A stretch of 64,000 nt of DNA from Salegentibacter sp. (GTDB lineage Bacteria; Bacteroidota; Bacteroidia; Flavobacteriales; Flavobacteriaceae). Below the pieces are notes generated by a model, which was not told the DNA's origin, did no database searches, and was given only the letters and a program-made list of their open reading frames with translations. The position numbers and the translations under genes are program-made. Shown here piece by piece: positions 7,992 through 16,269 of this stretch (positions are counted from its first letter, which is position 1; every line of letters begins with the position of its first letter). The DNA is taken from the NCBI GenBank assembly GCA_024635795.1, contig JAGXIH010000017.1:354242-418241 (forward strand), written 5' to 3'.

Positions 7992-8021
7992 CCGGGTCTC
8001 TAACAGAATATTTAAGTCTAA

Positions 8022-8657
8022 TTATATATTCAACTGGTATATGCTTGCCAATTGACTGTTGTTCTCTACTGTCACTTCCAGGTCCTTAATAATCCCGGAA
8101 CCTACACCGTACACCCAACCGTGTAACTGTAGACCCTGACCTTTTTGCCAGGCACTCTGTACAATTGATGTCTTGGAAAGATCGTAAACCTGTTCCTTAA
8201 CATTCAGCTCAACATATCTGTCCTGACGTTCTTTTTCATCTTCAATGGCATCAAGCTCATCCTTATGGAGCCTGTACACATCTTTAATATGTCTTAGCCA
8301 GTTATCGATAAGTCCAATGCTTTCGTTACCCATAGCAGCAGCTACACCACCACAACCGTAATGTCCACAAACAATCACGTGTTTTACCTTGAGGGCATTT
8401 ACGGCGTAATCAAGTACGCTAAGCATATTCATATCGCTGTGCACCACCATATTGGCAATGTTCCGGTGTACAAAGACCTCACCCGGTTGTGCTCCTATAA
8501 TCTGATTTGCAGGAACGCGGCTATCTGCACAGCCTATCCAAAGTACCGGAGGTTGTTGTCCCTCGGCCAGTTTTTTGAAATAATCGGGGTCTTCGCTTAA
8601 TTGGCTCTCTACCCACTTTTTATTGTTTTCTTTTAGTTTTTTATAAAATGCGTCCAT
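8022..8657 (-). CDS. can: Beta-class carbonic anhydrase
   Basis: A 211-residue zinc enzyme interconverting CO2 and bicarbonate. The ligands are visible: Cys43 and Asp45 in [10 protein letters not shown], and His99 and Cys102 in VCGHYGCGG, with the partner Arg47. Its length and the [12 protein letters not shown] segment are typical of the bacterial family. It lies 41 bases downstream of the SulP transporter gene on the same strand, which suggests one operon for bicarbonate uptake and interconversion, a pairing also known as fusions or neighbours elsewhere. Confidence 0.95.
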   Translation of the reverse strand: MDAFYKKLKENNKKWVESQLSEDPDYFKKLAEGQQPPVLWIGCADSRVPANQIIGAQPGEVFVHRNIANMVVHSDMNMLSVLDYAVNALKVKHVIVCGHYGCGGVAAAMGNESIGLIDNWLRHIKDVYRLHKDELDAIEDEKERQDRYVELNVKEQVYDLSKTSIVQSAWQKGQGLQLHGWVYGVGSGIIKDLEVTVENNSQLASIYQLNI

Positions 8658-8698
8658 AGCTAAAAATATTATTAAGTTTTTAAATTAGTGTAATTAGT

Positions 8699-10261
8699 TT
8701 AAACCGGCATATCCAGACCGAAGAATTTTCTATAACTATCGGGGTTCTCCACAGTGCCCCGGTCTGAGATTAGTTTAATGGTAATATTTTTTCTTTTTGC
8801 TTTAATAGCAAATTCATCCAGAATCTCAAGGATATCATAATCCAGGACCCGGGTCTTTGAAACATCCAGTCTTACTGTCGCTCCTTCAGGCAGCGCATTA
8901 AGCTCCCTGATTATAGCTCCCTTGTTCAGGAAAGTAACTTCCTCGGCCAGGGTAATCTGAAATTGCCCATCGGGTATATCATAACCTTCTTTGTGAAGAA
9001 AGTGAGAGTTTTTATAACTGTTGATTAGAATAACAGAGATCCCTACTAATAATCCCAGCCCAATTCCCATCAAAAGATCGGTGAACACTACTCCTGCAAC
9101 TGTAATTACGAAAGGTAAAAATTGAGATTTTCCCAAACTATACATTTGTTTGAATAAAGCAGGTTTGGCAAGTTTGTAACCTACAATTAAAAGCACGGCC
9201 GCAAGTACTGCCAAAGGGATCATATTAAGCAGGGTAGGAATGGCAATAATAGAACCAAGGATTAGAAAACCGTGCATTATAGTTGAAAGTTTGGTTTTAC
9301 CTCCGGATTGGGTATTCGCCGAACTTCTAACAATTACCTGGGTAACCGGAAGTCCTCCAATCAAACCTGAAACCATATTTCCCGTCCCCTGGGCAAAAAG
9401 CTCCCGGTTAGTTGGAGTAGTTCTTTTTTCAGGGTCGATCTTGTCAATGGCCTCAACACTTAAAAGTGTTTCCAGACTGGCAACAATAGCGATGGTAATA
9501 GCTACAATCCAGATTTCAGAATTTCCTATTTGAGTAAAATCGGGTAGGGTGAATTGTGCTAAGAATGAAGAAACGTCATCTGGCACAGGAACGGCTACCA
9601 GCTGGCTGTCACCTATTCCAAATGTTCCGGTAGGGACGAGTAGATAATACAATACTCCAAACGCAACAGCTACCAGAGATCCCGGCACCAGTTTAAATAT
9701 CTTATGTTTATGTACCAGGATGTTTTCCCAGGAAAGTAGAATTGTTAAAGCCACAAGAGTTAAAATAACCGCTCCGGGAGAAATCATTTGTGCAAACTGC
9801 CCAAAAGCGGCTAAAATTCCGTCGCCGTAGTTGAAAAATTCAAGGTTTTCACCATTCAGGCCAAATACATTGGGGATTTGAGAGAGAGCAATTGTAATTC
9901 CAATTCCGGCCAACATACCTTTGATCACGGAAGAAGGGAAGTAATAACCGATTATCCCGGCTTTTAAAAACCCAAGAATAATTTGGAAAGCTCCGGCAAT
10001 TACTACAGCAAGTAGAAAACTTTCGAATGCTCCCAGGCTTTCAATAGCACTAAGTACAATTACCGCCAGACCAGCTGCCGGACCACTTACTCCAAGCTGT
10101 GCCCCCGAGAGAGCACCAACTACTATCCCGCCGACCATACCAGCAATCAAACCGGAAAACAGCGGCGCACCACTCGCCAGAGCAATACCCAAACATAAAG
10201 GAAGGGCAACAAAAAATACAACTATACTGGCAGGAAAATCTTTATTAAAATGTTTAAACAT
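8699..10261 (-). CDS. SulP family anion transporter with STAS domain
   Basis: A 520-residue inner-membrane transporter. About ten to fourteen hydrophobic helices span roughly residues 10-400, opening with the SulP pattern DFPASIVVFFVALPLCLGIA. A compact STAS domain follows (about residues 420-515), beginning near FQITLAEEVTFLNKGAI. SulP proteins carry sulfate or bicarbonate. Direct linkage to a beta-carbonic anhydrase favours bicarbonate, but that is inference from context. It is the upstream gene of the two-gene unit. Confidence 0.92.
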   Translation of the reverse strand: MFKHFNKDFPASIVVFFVALPLCLGIALASGAPLFSGLIAGMVGGIVVGALSGAQLGVSGPAAGLAVIVLSAIESLGAFESFLLAVVIAGAFQIILGFLKAGIIGYYFPSSVIKGMLAGIGITIALSQIPNVFGLNGENLEFFNYGDGILAAFGQFAQMISPGAVILTLVALTILLSWENILVHKHKIFKLVPGSLVAVAFGVLYYLLVPTGTFGIGDSQLVAVPVPDDVSSFLAQFTLPDFTQIGNSEIWIVAITIAIVASLETLLSVEAIDKIDPEKRTTPTNRELFAQGTGNMVSGLIGGLPVTQVIVRSSANTQSGGKTKLSTIMHGFLILGSIIAIPTLLNMIPLAVLAAVLLIVGYKLAKPALFKQMYSLGKSQFLPFVITVAGVVFTDLLMGIGLGLLVGISVILINSYKNSHFLHKEGYDIPDGQFQITLAEEVTFLNKGAIIRELNALPEGATVRLDVSKTRVLDYDILEILDEFAIKAKRKNITIKLISDRGTVENPDSYRKFFGLDMPV

Positions 10262-10421
10262 ATATACAGGTTTTGTAAGGAGAAAAAAGATCTCCTTAAA
10301 GCTTACTTTAAAATTGAAAAATGAAAATTAGAGGGGCTATACGATCTGAAAAGATTGCATCAAAATCCTTTATCCCCAATGAAACCGGGAATACAATGGA
10401 ATCCTCAAAAAAATAGTAAGA

Positions 10422-10718
10422 TTAAACCTGTTTAGGTGGTGGCGATATTACATCGAGAAAAACCACCGGATAAGCCTCGGTATAGAAGTGCCCGGGGTTC
10501 TTTTGTTCCTGTAAAAAGTGAATACTTAGGTAATTTGAATGAGTTTCCTCCAGATTAAATTCAAGATTTATCTGGGTTTTAGAACTTTCCTCTTCGTTTA
10601 CACTAAAAGCCATAGAAACATCTGCCGATTTATCTATCAAGACAACAAAGCTTGGAGTAGCCAGAAAGGCCACGAATAAAAAGGCAAGTATGTAAGCTGT
10701 TTTTTTCACTCCGGGCAA
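10422..10718 (-). CDS. Small exported hypothetical protein
   Basis: A 98-residue protein with an N-terminal signal-like segment (basic start, then ILAFLFVAFLATPSFVVLI), followed by a polar domain ending in a proline-rich tail (ISPPPKQV). No Cys for lipidation is present. It is probably a single-pass or secreted envelope protein. It sits alone between the SulP/carbonic anhydrase unit and the Bat operon, with gaps of about 160 and 70 bases. Function is not recognised. Confidence 0.6.
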   Translation of the reverse strand: MPGVKKTAYILAFLFVAFLATPSFVVLIDKSADVSMAFSVNEEESSKTQINLEFNLEETHSNYLSIHFLQEQKNPGHFYTEAYPVVFLDVISPPPKQV

Positions 10719-10787
10719 AAATAGGAATCTTATTATAAAACCAATGGGCCTAACGATAATTTATTATTAAGCGAATATCAGGTTTCC

Positions 10788-11534
10788 TTATAGCTTCCTC
10801 AGGTTATCATTAAGAGTCCAACCCTGAGTCCCATTAGCCAGTTCCAGTTTAACCCAGCCCTGATAATCTTCGAGAACTCTGGCCTTGGTACCTTCGTGAA
10901 GAGTAAAAGCATTCCCGGCGCGTTGACTTGGCTCATTTCTCACTTCAGCTTCTTCCACATAAATGATAGCAAATTTATTGTTTAGCTGAATTTCCTGTTG
11001 TTTAAAGGCGAAAAATACAGATGCGGTCATCATAATGAACATAAAAACAGCTCCGGCAAAAAAGATTCGTTTGACCAGAGGCCGGGTATTGAAATAATAT
11101 ATCACGAAAAAGAGTGCAAGCAGCACCGAACAAATGATAGCCAAAACACCCCAGGTATTATATGAAAATAGTGAAATTAGTTCATTGACAGATTTAGTAA
11201 AACCTGAGTTTTCGACCTCCGGAATAGCATCGAGGGTCATGTTCCGGGCAAAAGCAAGATTGTTCTGTACATCCTCATCCTTAGGATCAAGCTGAAGGGC
11301 TTTTTCATAGTAATAAATACTGGGCCCAACATTATTAAGCTTATAATGTGAATTCCCTAAATTATAATAAACCGGGACCGATGTCTCACCATTTTCGATG
11401 ATTTGTTCGTAAAGAGAAATTGCTTCTTCATAATTTCCCTCAGCGTATTGGGAATTGGCCTTTTCAAAAAGCGCTTCGTTCTGGGCCGGCATTACCCAGG
11501 AAATAAAAAATATGAGGTATATTAAATTTTTCAT
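10788..11534 (-). CDS. batE: BatE: TPR protein with SH3-like domain
   Basis: A 248-residue protein with a signal peptide, two to three TPR-like helices (about residues 20-100; YNLGNSHYKLNNVGPSIYYYEKAL), two membrane helices (about 130-180) and a C-terminal bacterial SH3 domain (about 188-246; EVRNEPSQRAGNAF and GTQGWTLNDNLRKL). This matches the BatE architecture of Bacteroidota aerotolerance operons. It is the last gene, one base after batD. It probably supports assembly of a periplasmic Bat complex; the mechanism is unproven in the family. Confidence 0.88.
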   Translation of the reverse strand: MKNLIYLIFFISWVMPAQNEALFEKANSQYAEGNYEEAISLYEQIIENGETSVPVYYNLGNSHYKLNNVGPSIYYYEKALQLDPKDEDVQNNLAFARNMTLDAIPEVENSGFTKSVNELISLFSYNTWGVLAIICSVLLALFFVIYYFNTRPLVKRIFFAGAVFMFIMMTASVFFAFKQQEIQLNNKFAIIYVEEAEVRNEPSQRAGNAFTLHEGTKARVLEDYQGWVKLELANGTQGWTLNDNLRKL

Positions 11535-11535
11535 A

Positions 11536-13290
11536 TTACAGCTGTTTATCCAGGGTTGAAATTACCGTAACGGCCTTATCGTAATCCTGCTCCATACTTA
11601 CCTGCGATGCCGGTGTATATCTCGCGAATTCACAGCTTTTTAATAAATTGGTGAATGCCATAATATCTTCATCATTTATAGCCTTTTCCTTTAAGATGGT
11701 GCTAATTTTCTCCTTGCTCATTTCTGAGGTTTGTATATGGAGTTTAGCCTTCAGGTAATTATGTAGCGAACGCTCCAGCGCTTCATAGAATTCCTTCTGA
11801 TCGCCTAATTTTTTCTTTGCATCTGAAAGGTATTTCCGAGCGAGCCTGTCAGCTTTTTTTATACGCTGACTTTTCTCATCTCCCGCTATCTCTTGTCTTT
11901 TTCTTCCGAAGAGAATCAACAAAGGAATAGCAAAAATCGGAAGTGCCAGGCCACCCCAGAAAACGGGGGAATTAAAAAATGAAGACTGCCCTATAGGATG
12001 TAAATCTGGTTTTAATTTTATATACCTGAATTGACCTGAAGGCAAGCTCACCCCGCTACTGCCTCCCTGTCTTCCTGCAATTGAAGAAGCTGCAGGGCCA
12101 CGTTCCACATCTATCAGGATCTCTTGAGAAGAAAGCCTGTGATAGGATTCGGTTTCAGGGTCAAAATATGAAAAACTCACAGGTTTGATAGGGTATTTTC
12201 CCTTCTGAGTAGGAACTATAGTGTAATTTTCTGTAATGGTTCCTTCCTGGCCTCTTAAACTAACGTTTACATTTTCGCTGCGTTCAGGCTCATACACCTC
12301 CAGAGAAGAAGGTAATTCCAGAACCGGAAGTTCAAAGAGATTTAAATTTCCATTCCCCTTTACCTCAACAGTAGCCCGTAGGGATTCTGAAGCATCCAAT
12401 TCGGTTTTGCTGGCCTTAACATCAAAACTGAATTTACCCACCGCCCCGGTAAAATCCAGGGGTCTTCCCTCATTAGGAAGGGGTTTAACATTCAGTTTTT
12501 TGGTATTGGAACTCACGGTTTTATTGATCGTTTTATACAAGCGCCGTCCGAAGAGATCCCTGCGTTCTCCGGGAACATCTACCGAGATGGAAAGGGTAAG
12601 CGGCTCAATTTCCAGCTCCCCGGTTTTCTGCGGATATAGGATACTTTTTCGAAGCTCCACATAGCGATAAGGTTCCCCTTGGTACTCTCCATTTTCCACC
12701 CGTAATTCTCTAATGTCTATATTCTGGCTCCAGAAATCGGTGAAATTAGGACTGTCTACCTCGCGCCAGTCACTAACACTAATGTTGGGGCTCACATATA
12801 ACTTATAAACCACCGTAACCGCTTCATTAAGATAAGGATCTCCTTTTGAAACTTCAGCGACCAGATGAAGGTTTTCGGCGGCCACAATTTCAGCATCATT
12901 ACCATCAGTAGGAGTATCTACAGCTGCTGTCACCTCAATATCTACAGGTGAAGTTTTATAGGTGGTTTCATCTATTATGATCTCTGCCTGGCCAATGGTT
13001 TTATTTCCTCTGGATTTGGGTTGAAGAAAAAATGAATAGGTCTTGGAATACGAGCGTTTACCATTAACAAAGCTCTGACTCACCGATTGATTTGGACCAC
13101 CCACCACAGTAAACCCCTCAAATGACGGCGGTCTGAAGTTATCGCCATCTTTATTCATTTCAAAATCAACCCTCAAACGCTCATTAACTCCAAGCTTGTT
13201 TTTGCTAACCTTAGCTTCAAACTTCACCTGGGCCTGCACGCCTGCAGCCATCAGAAATAATATGCTTATTAATAGATATTTTATTTTCAT
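11536..13290 (-). CDS. batD: BatD: large exported beta-rich protein
   Basis: A 584-residue envelope protein with a signal peptide (LLISILFLMAAGVQAQ), a long beta-sandwich-rich periplasmic part (about residues 20-440), a membrane helix near 445-465 and a cytoplasmic C-terminal helical domain. The Ig-like N terminus with EAKVSKNKLGVNERLRV is the BatD/oxygen-tolerance signature. It is one base upstream of batE and 45 bases downstream of batC. Family role: aerotolerance and oxidative-stress fitness in Bacteroides and Leptospira, mechanism unknown. Confidence 0.92.
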   Translation of the reverse strand: MKIKYLLISILFLMAAGVQAQVKFEAKVSKNKLGVNERLRVDFEMNKDGDNFRPPSFEGFTVVGGPNQSVSQSFVNGKRSYSKTYSFFLQPKSRGNKTIGQAEIIIDETTYKTSPVDIEVTAAVDTPTDGNDAEIVAAENLHLVAEVSKGDPYLNEAVTVVYKLYVSPNISVSDWREVDSPNFTDFWSQNIDIRELRVENGEYQGEPYRYVELRKSILYPQKTGELEIEPLTLSISVDVPGERRDLFGRRLYKTINKTVSSNTKKLNVKPLPNEGRPLDFTGAVGKFSFDVKASKTELDASESLRATVEVKGNGNLNLFELPVLELPSSLEVYEPERSENVNVSLRGQEGTITENYTIVPTQKGKYPIKPVSFSYFDPETESYHRLSSQEILIDVERGPAASSIAGRQGGSSGVSLPSGQFRYIKLKPDLHPIGQSSFFNSPVFWGGLALPIFAIPLLILFGRKRQEIAGDEKSQRIKKADRLARKYLSDAKKKLGDQKEFYEALERSLHNYLKAKLHIQTSEMSKEKISTILKEKAINDEDIMAFTNLLKSCEFARYTPASQVSMEQDYDKAVTVISTLDKQL

Positions 13291-13335
13291 ATAGATGTAA
13301 AACCCTTCTTTTTCGGCTTTCTTCCTGCAAAAATT

Positions 13336-14208
13336 TTACCAATCTTTATCAGTCTTCACTTTGGCACCTTTTGCCTTTTCAGCATTTATCTTATCCTGAA
13401 CTTTGCGTTCTTCATTATTCATCGCTTCAAGCAAGCTTTTTATTTGTTCAGGAGACAATTGTCCCTGCTGAGGTTGAGGTTGAGGCTGTGGTTGTTCCTT
13501 CTGATCACCTTCTTCGTCCTGCTTCTGTTCCTGGTCTCCTTCCCCTTTATTTTCATCTTCCTGCTTTTCACCCTCATCTTTCTTTTCTTCCTGTTCGCCT
13601 TCATCATCAGATTCCTGCTCATTCTCACCATCGCCACCCTGGTTCTCCTGGTCTTCCTGCTGCTCCTGGTTTTCTTCCTGTTCCTGTTCCTGGTTATCAC
13701 CTCCCTCGCCATCATCCTGGTCTTCCTGTTGCTGTTGTTCTTCCTCCAGCATCTTCTTAGCTAACGCCAGATTATAACGAGTCTCCTCATCATTGGGATT
13801 ATTTCTAAGTGCGTCTTTATAGGCTTCTACGGCCTCCTTATATTTTTCCTGCCTCATAAAAGAATTCCCTAAATTATGGAAAGCTTTATGTTTCGTTTCT
13901 TTTGAATCGGCGATTTCCCCGGCCTGATTTAGTCGTTCCCCGGCTTCAGAGGGCTTTTCTTTGTTATAATAGAGATTCCCCAAATTATATTTGGCTGTTG
14001 GGTTGTCTGGATCTTTGGCAATAGCTTTACGATATGCGGCTTCCGCAGCTGCAAAATCATTTTCTGAAAGAGCATCTTCGGCCTCCTGTAAATACATTTT
14101 GGCTTCACGCTGGTCTTTTTTGTTGTTTTCCTGGGCCCCTGCCTGAAACCCGAAAAATATTATCAGCAACAACAAAACAGATTTTATTATGTTCATTTGA
14201 TAGCTCAT
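13336..14208 (-). CDS. batC: BatC: TPR protein with acidic low-complexity tail
   Basis: A 290-residue protein with a signal peptide (VLLLLIIFFGFQAGAQ), three TPR repeats (about residues 30-145; YNLGNLYYNKEKPSEA) and a Gln/Glu/Asp-rich region of about 100 residues, ending in a conserved-looking helix (LSPEQIKSLLEAMNNEE). I chose the ATG at 14208, because AAGGAGGAG lies a suitable distance upstream; an ATG ten codons further upstream at 14238 is less likely. The stop of batB (14210-14212) lies just before this start, so translation is probably coupled. Confidence 0.9.
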   Translation of the reverse strand: MSYQMNIIKSVLLLLIIFFGFQAGAQENNKKDQREAKMYLQEAEDALSENDFAAAEAAYRKAIAKDPDNPTAKYNLGNLYYNKEKPSEAGERLNQAGEIADSKETKHKAFHNLGNSFMRQEKYKEAVEAYKDALRNNPNDEETRYNLALAKKMLEEEQQQQEDQDDGEGGDNQEQEQEENQEQQEDQENQGGDGENEQESDDEGEQEEKKDEGEKQEDENKGEGDQEQKQDEEGDQKEQPQPQPQPQQGQLSPEQIKSLLEAMNNEERKVQDKINAEKAKGAKVKTDKDW

Positions 14209-14209
14209 A

Positions 14210-15265
14210 CTATTTCTCCTCCTTTTTCTTTCGCTCATTAAACAAATTGAGCCTCCTCACCCAGGCAGTTTTCCGCTCCAGGAGGAAGATATCCAATAAT
14301 AGCAAAATTACGGCCAAACCTAAAAACCACTGAAACTGCGATTTATATTCGGCAAATTGCCGCGCCTCGAATTCGGTTTTCTCAATATCCTGAAGGGCAT
14401 CCATCACCTGGTTTATCACCTCTGATGTCACCCTGCCATCTATATATTTTCCATTAGTCGCTGAGACAATATTTCTTAAGGTCTCAGGATCCAATTTGGT
14501 AATCACCGTTTCTCCCTGAGCATTCTTTTTGTAATTCTGAATTACATTATTCCGTTTAATGGGAATAGGACCCCCCTTCTCTGTACCTACTCCTATGGTA
14601 AAAACCCGAATTCCAGCATTGGCAGCCTCTTCAGCAATATTTTCAGTATTTCCTTCGTGATCCTCCCCATCGCTGATGATAAAGAGCACCCTGTTGGTTT
14701 GTCCTTCTTCATCATAAAAAGTAGTAGCCAGTTTGATCGCCTCGCTTATTGCGGTTCCCTGAGACGAGATCATATCGGTATTTAATGCCTGCAGAAACAT
14801 TTTTGCCGAAGCATAATCGGTAGTGATCGGTAGCTGCGGAAATGCGCTTCCGGCATAGGCTATAAGACCTACCCGGTCACTTCCCAGATTATCCAGGATC
14901 TGACGCACCAACTGCTTGGATTTATCCAGTCGGTTAGGCGCTATATCTTCAGCTTCCATACTCTTGGAGACATCTATGGCAAAAACAATATCTACCCCTT
15001 CCCGCTTCACAGTTTCCATTTGAGAACCGATCTTTGGATTGACCAGTGCTATTACCAGGCTTCCTAAAGCAAAAAGAATAAGCAGCATTTTCAGCCAGGG
15101 CTTAAAAACGGAGCGGTTTGGGCTAAGCTGAGAAAACATAGAAGGATTGGCAAAATTTCGACGGGTGCGTTGCTGCCAGATCCTGTAAGCCAGGAAAACG
15201 AGCAATACCACCGGAAGTGCCAGCAATAACCAAAAATATATTTTCTCTTCTAATAACATATTCAT
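14210..15265 (-). CDS. batB: BatB: membrane-anchored VWA protein
   Basis: A 351-residue protein with a membrane helix at each end (about residues 8-28 and 59-78, then about 310-330) around a von Willebrand factor A domain. The MIDAS motif is intact (FAIDVSKSMEAED near residue 96, then a Thr in the PITTDY segment, and ISDGEDHEG). Bat VWA proteins are thought to bind partners through the metal site. Its start shares a base with the batA stop (TAATG), so the two are coupled. Confidence 0.93.
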   Translation of the reverse strand: MNMLLEEKIYFWLLLALPVVLLVFLAYRIWQQRTRRNFANPSMFSQLSPNRSVFKPWLKMLLILFALGSLVIALVNPKIGSQMETVKREGVDIVFAIDVSKSMEAEDIAPNRLDKSKQLVRQILDNLGSDRVGLIAYAGSAFPQLPITTDYASAKMFLQALNTDMISSQGTAISEAIKLATTFYDEEGQTNRVLFIISDGEDHEGNTENIAEEAANAGIRVFTIGVGTEKGGPIPIKRNNVIQNYKKNAQGETVITKLDPETLRNIVSATNGKYIDGRVTSEVINQVMDALQDIEKTEFEARQFAEYKSQFQWFLGLAVILLLLDIFLLERKTAWVRRLNLFNERKKKEEK

Positions 15266-16269
15266 TAAATAAAACTCCTGAACAGCGTATACCTCAGCAA
15301 TATTTCGAACAACAGTAAAGCTCCTGCCAGCAATATTAAAGGGCGAAATTTTTCATCATAATTATAATACCTGAATTCCTCAATTTCAGTTTTTTCCAGG
15401 CTATCTATTTCATCATAGATCTCTTCCAGCTTCTCATTATTTGTAGCCCGGAAATATTTACCACCTGTATCTGCGGCAATTTGTTTGAGCAGCTCTTCAT
15501 CAATCTCTACCTGCACATTTCCATATTGAAACCTCCCATTAGGCAAAACACCAATGGGTGATAAAGCGGTACCATTGCTACCTACACCAATGGTATAGGT
15601 CTTTATTCCATATTCCACCGCGAGTTCACTGGCCACTTTGGGATCTATAAAACCTGAATTATTAACCCCGTCGGTTAATAGAATTATCACCTTGCTTTTT
15701 GCCTCACTGTCTTTTAAGCGATTAACCGAAGTTGCTAAGCCTGAACCAATGGCAGTTCCGTTTTCTAAAATATTGTTGTATTCTATCTCTTCCAGGGCTC
15801 GCATCACGATACCTTTATCGCTGGTAACCGGAGTTTTAGTATAACTCTCTCCTGCATACAAAACCAGACCTAATCTGTCGGCTGGTCTCCCTTTTACAAA
15901 TTCTATGGCAACCTCCTTGGTAGCTTCCAGCCGGTTTGGCTGAAGATCCCGGGCAAGCATACTCGCTGATACGTCTACCGCAATTATAATGTCAATTCCC
16001 TGAGTACTGCTGGATCTTGTTGATACGTCTACCGTTCGGGGGCGTGCCATTCCAACAATAATTAGTGCCAGGGCAAGAACCCGTAAGACCAGAAGGATTG
16101 GTCTTAATTTTGCCAGCACCGAACTTTTAGCCTTAAATCCCCCCAGGCTGGAGATCTTCAATTCGGCGGTTTGGCGGTGTCTCTTCCAAAAATACCAGGC
16201 CATGGCCGGCAGCAGAAGGAGTAGCAGCCAGAAAAACTCCGGGTTTTCGAAAGTGATATTATTGAACAT
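15265..16269 (-). CDS. batA: BatA: membrane-anchored VWA protein
   Basis: A 334-residue paralogue of BatB with two N-terminal helices (about residues 10-28 and 58-76), a VWA domain and one C-terminal helix (about 308-328). MIDAS residues are present in AVDVSASMLARD, the PVTSD segment and LLTDGVNNSG. It overlaps the upstream two-TM gene by one base and batB by one base (TAATG in both cases), so the whole block is one tightly coupled operon. Confidence 0.93.
   Translation of the reverse strand: MFNNITFENPEFFWLLLLLLPAMAWYFWKRHRQTAELKISSLGGFKAKSSVLAKLRPILLVLRVLALALIIVGMARPRTVDVSTRSSSTQGIDIIIAVDVSASMLARDLQPNRLEATKEVAIEFVKGRPADRLGLVLYAGESYTKTPVTSDKGIVMRALEEIEYNNILENGTAIGSGLATSVNRLKDSEAKSKVIILLTDGVNNSGFIDPKVASELAVEYGIKTYTIGVGSNGTALSPIGVLPNGRFQYGNVQVEIDEELLKQIAADTGGKYFRATNNEKLEEIYDEIDSLEKTEIEEFRYYNYDEKFRPLILLAGALLLFEILLRYTLFRSFI

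Noticed and set aside
7979..8002. GC-rich hairpin over the cvpA stop as a terminator
   Set aside because: The GAGGCCCGG/CCGGGTCTC stem is good, but no T-tract follows on either strand, so I do not call it a terminator.
8699..10261. Considered the SulP gene as a sulfate permease
   Set aside because: No sulfate assimilation gene is nearby, and the linked carbonic anhydrase points to bicarbonate. Left as anion transporter.
13371..13764. Long open frames on the plus strand opposite batC
   Set aside because: They result from the purine-rich antisense of the Glu/Gln-rich tail, which lacks stop codons. Composition is Leu/Pro-rich low complexity with no start signal.
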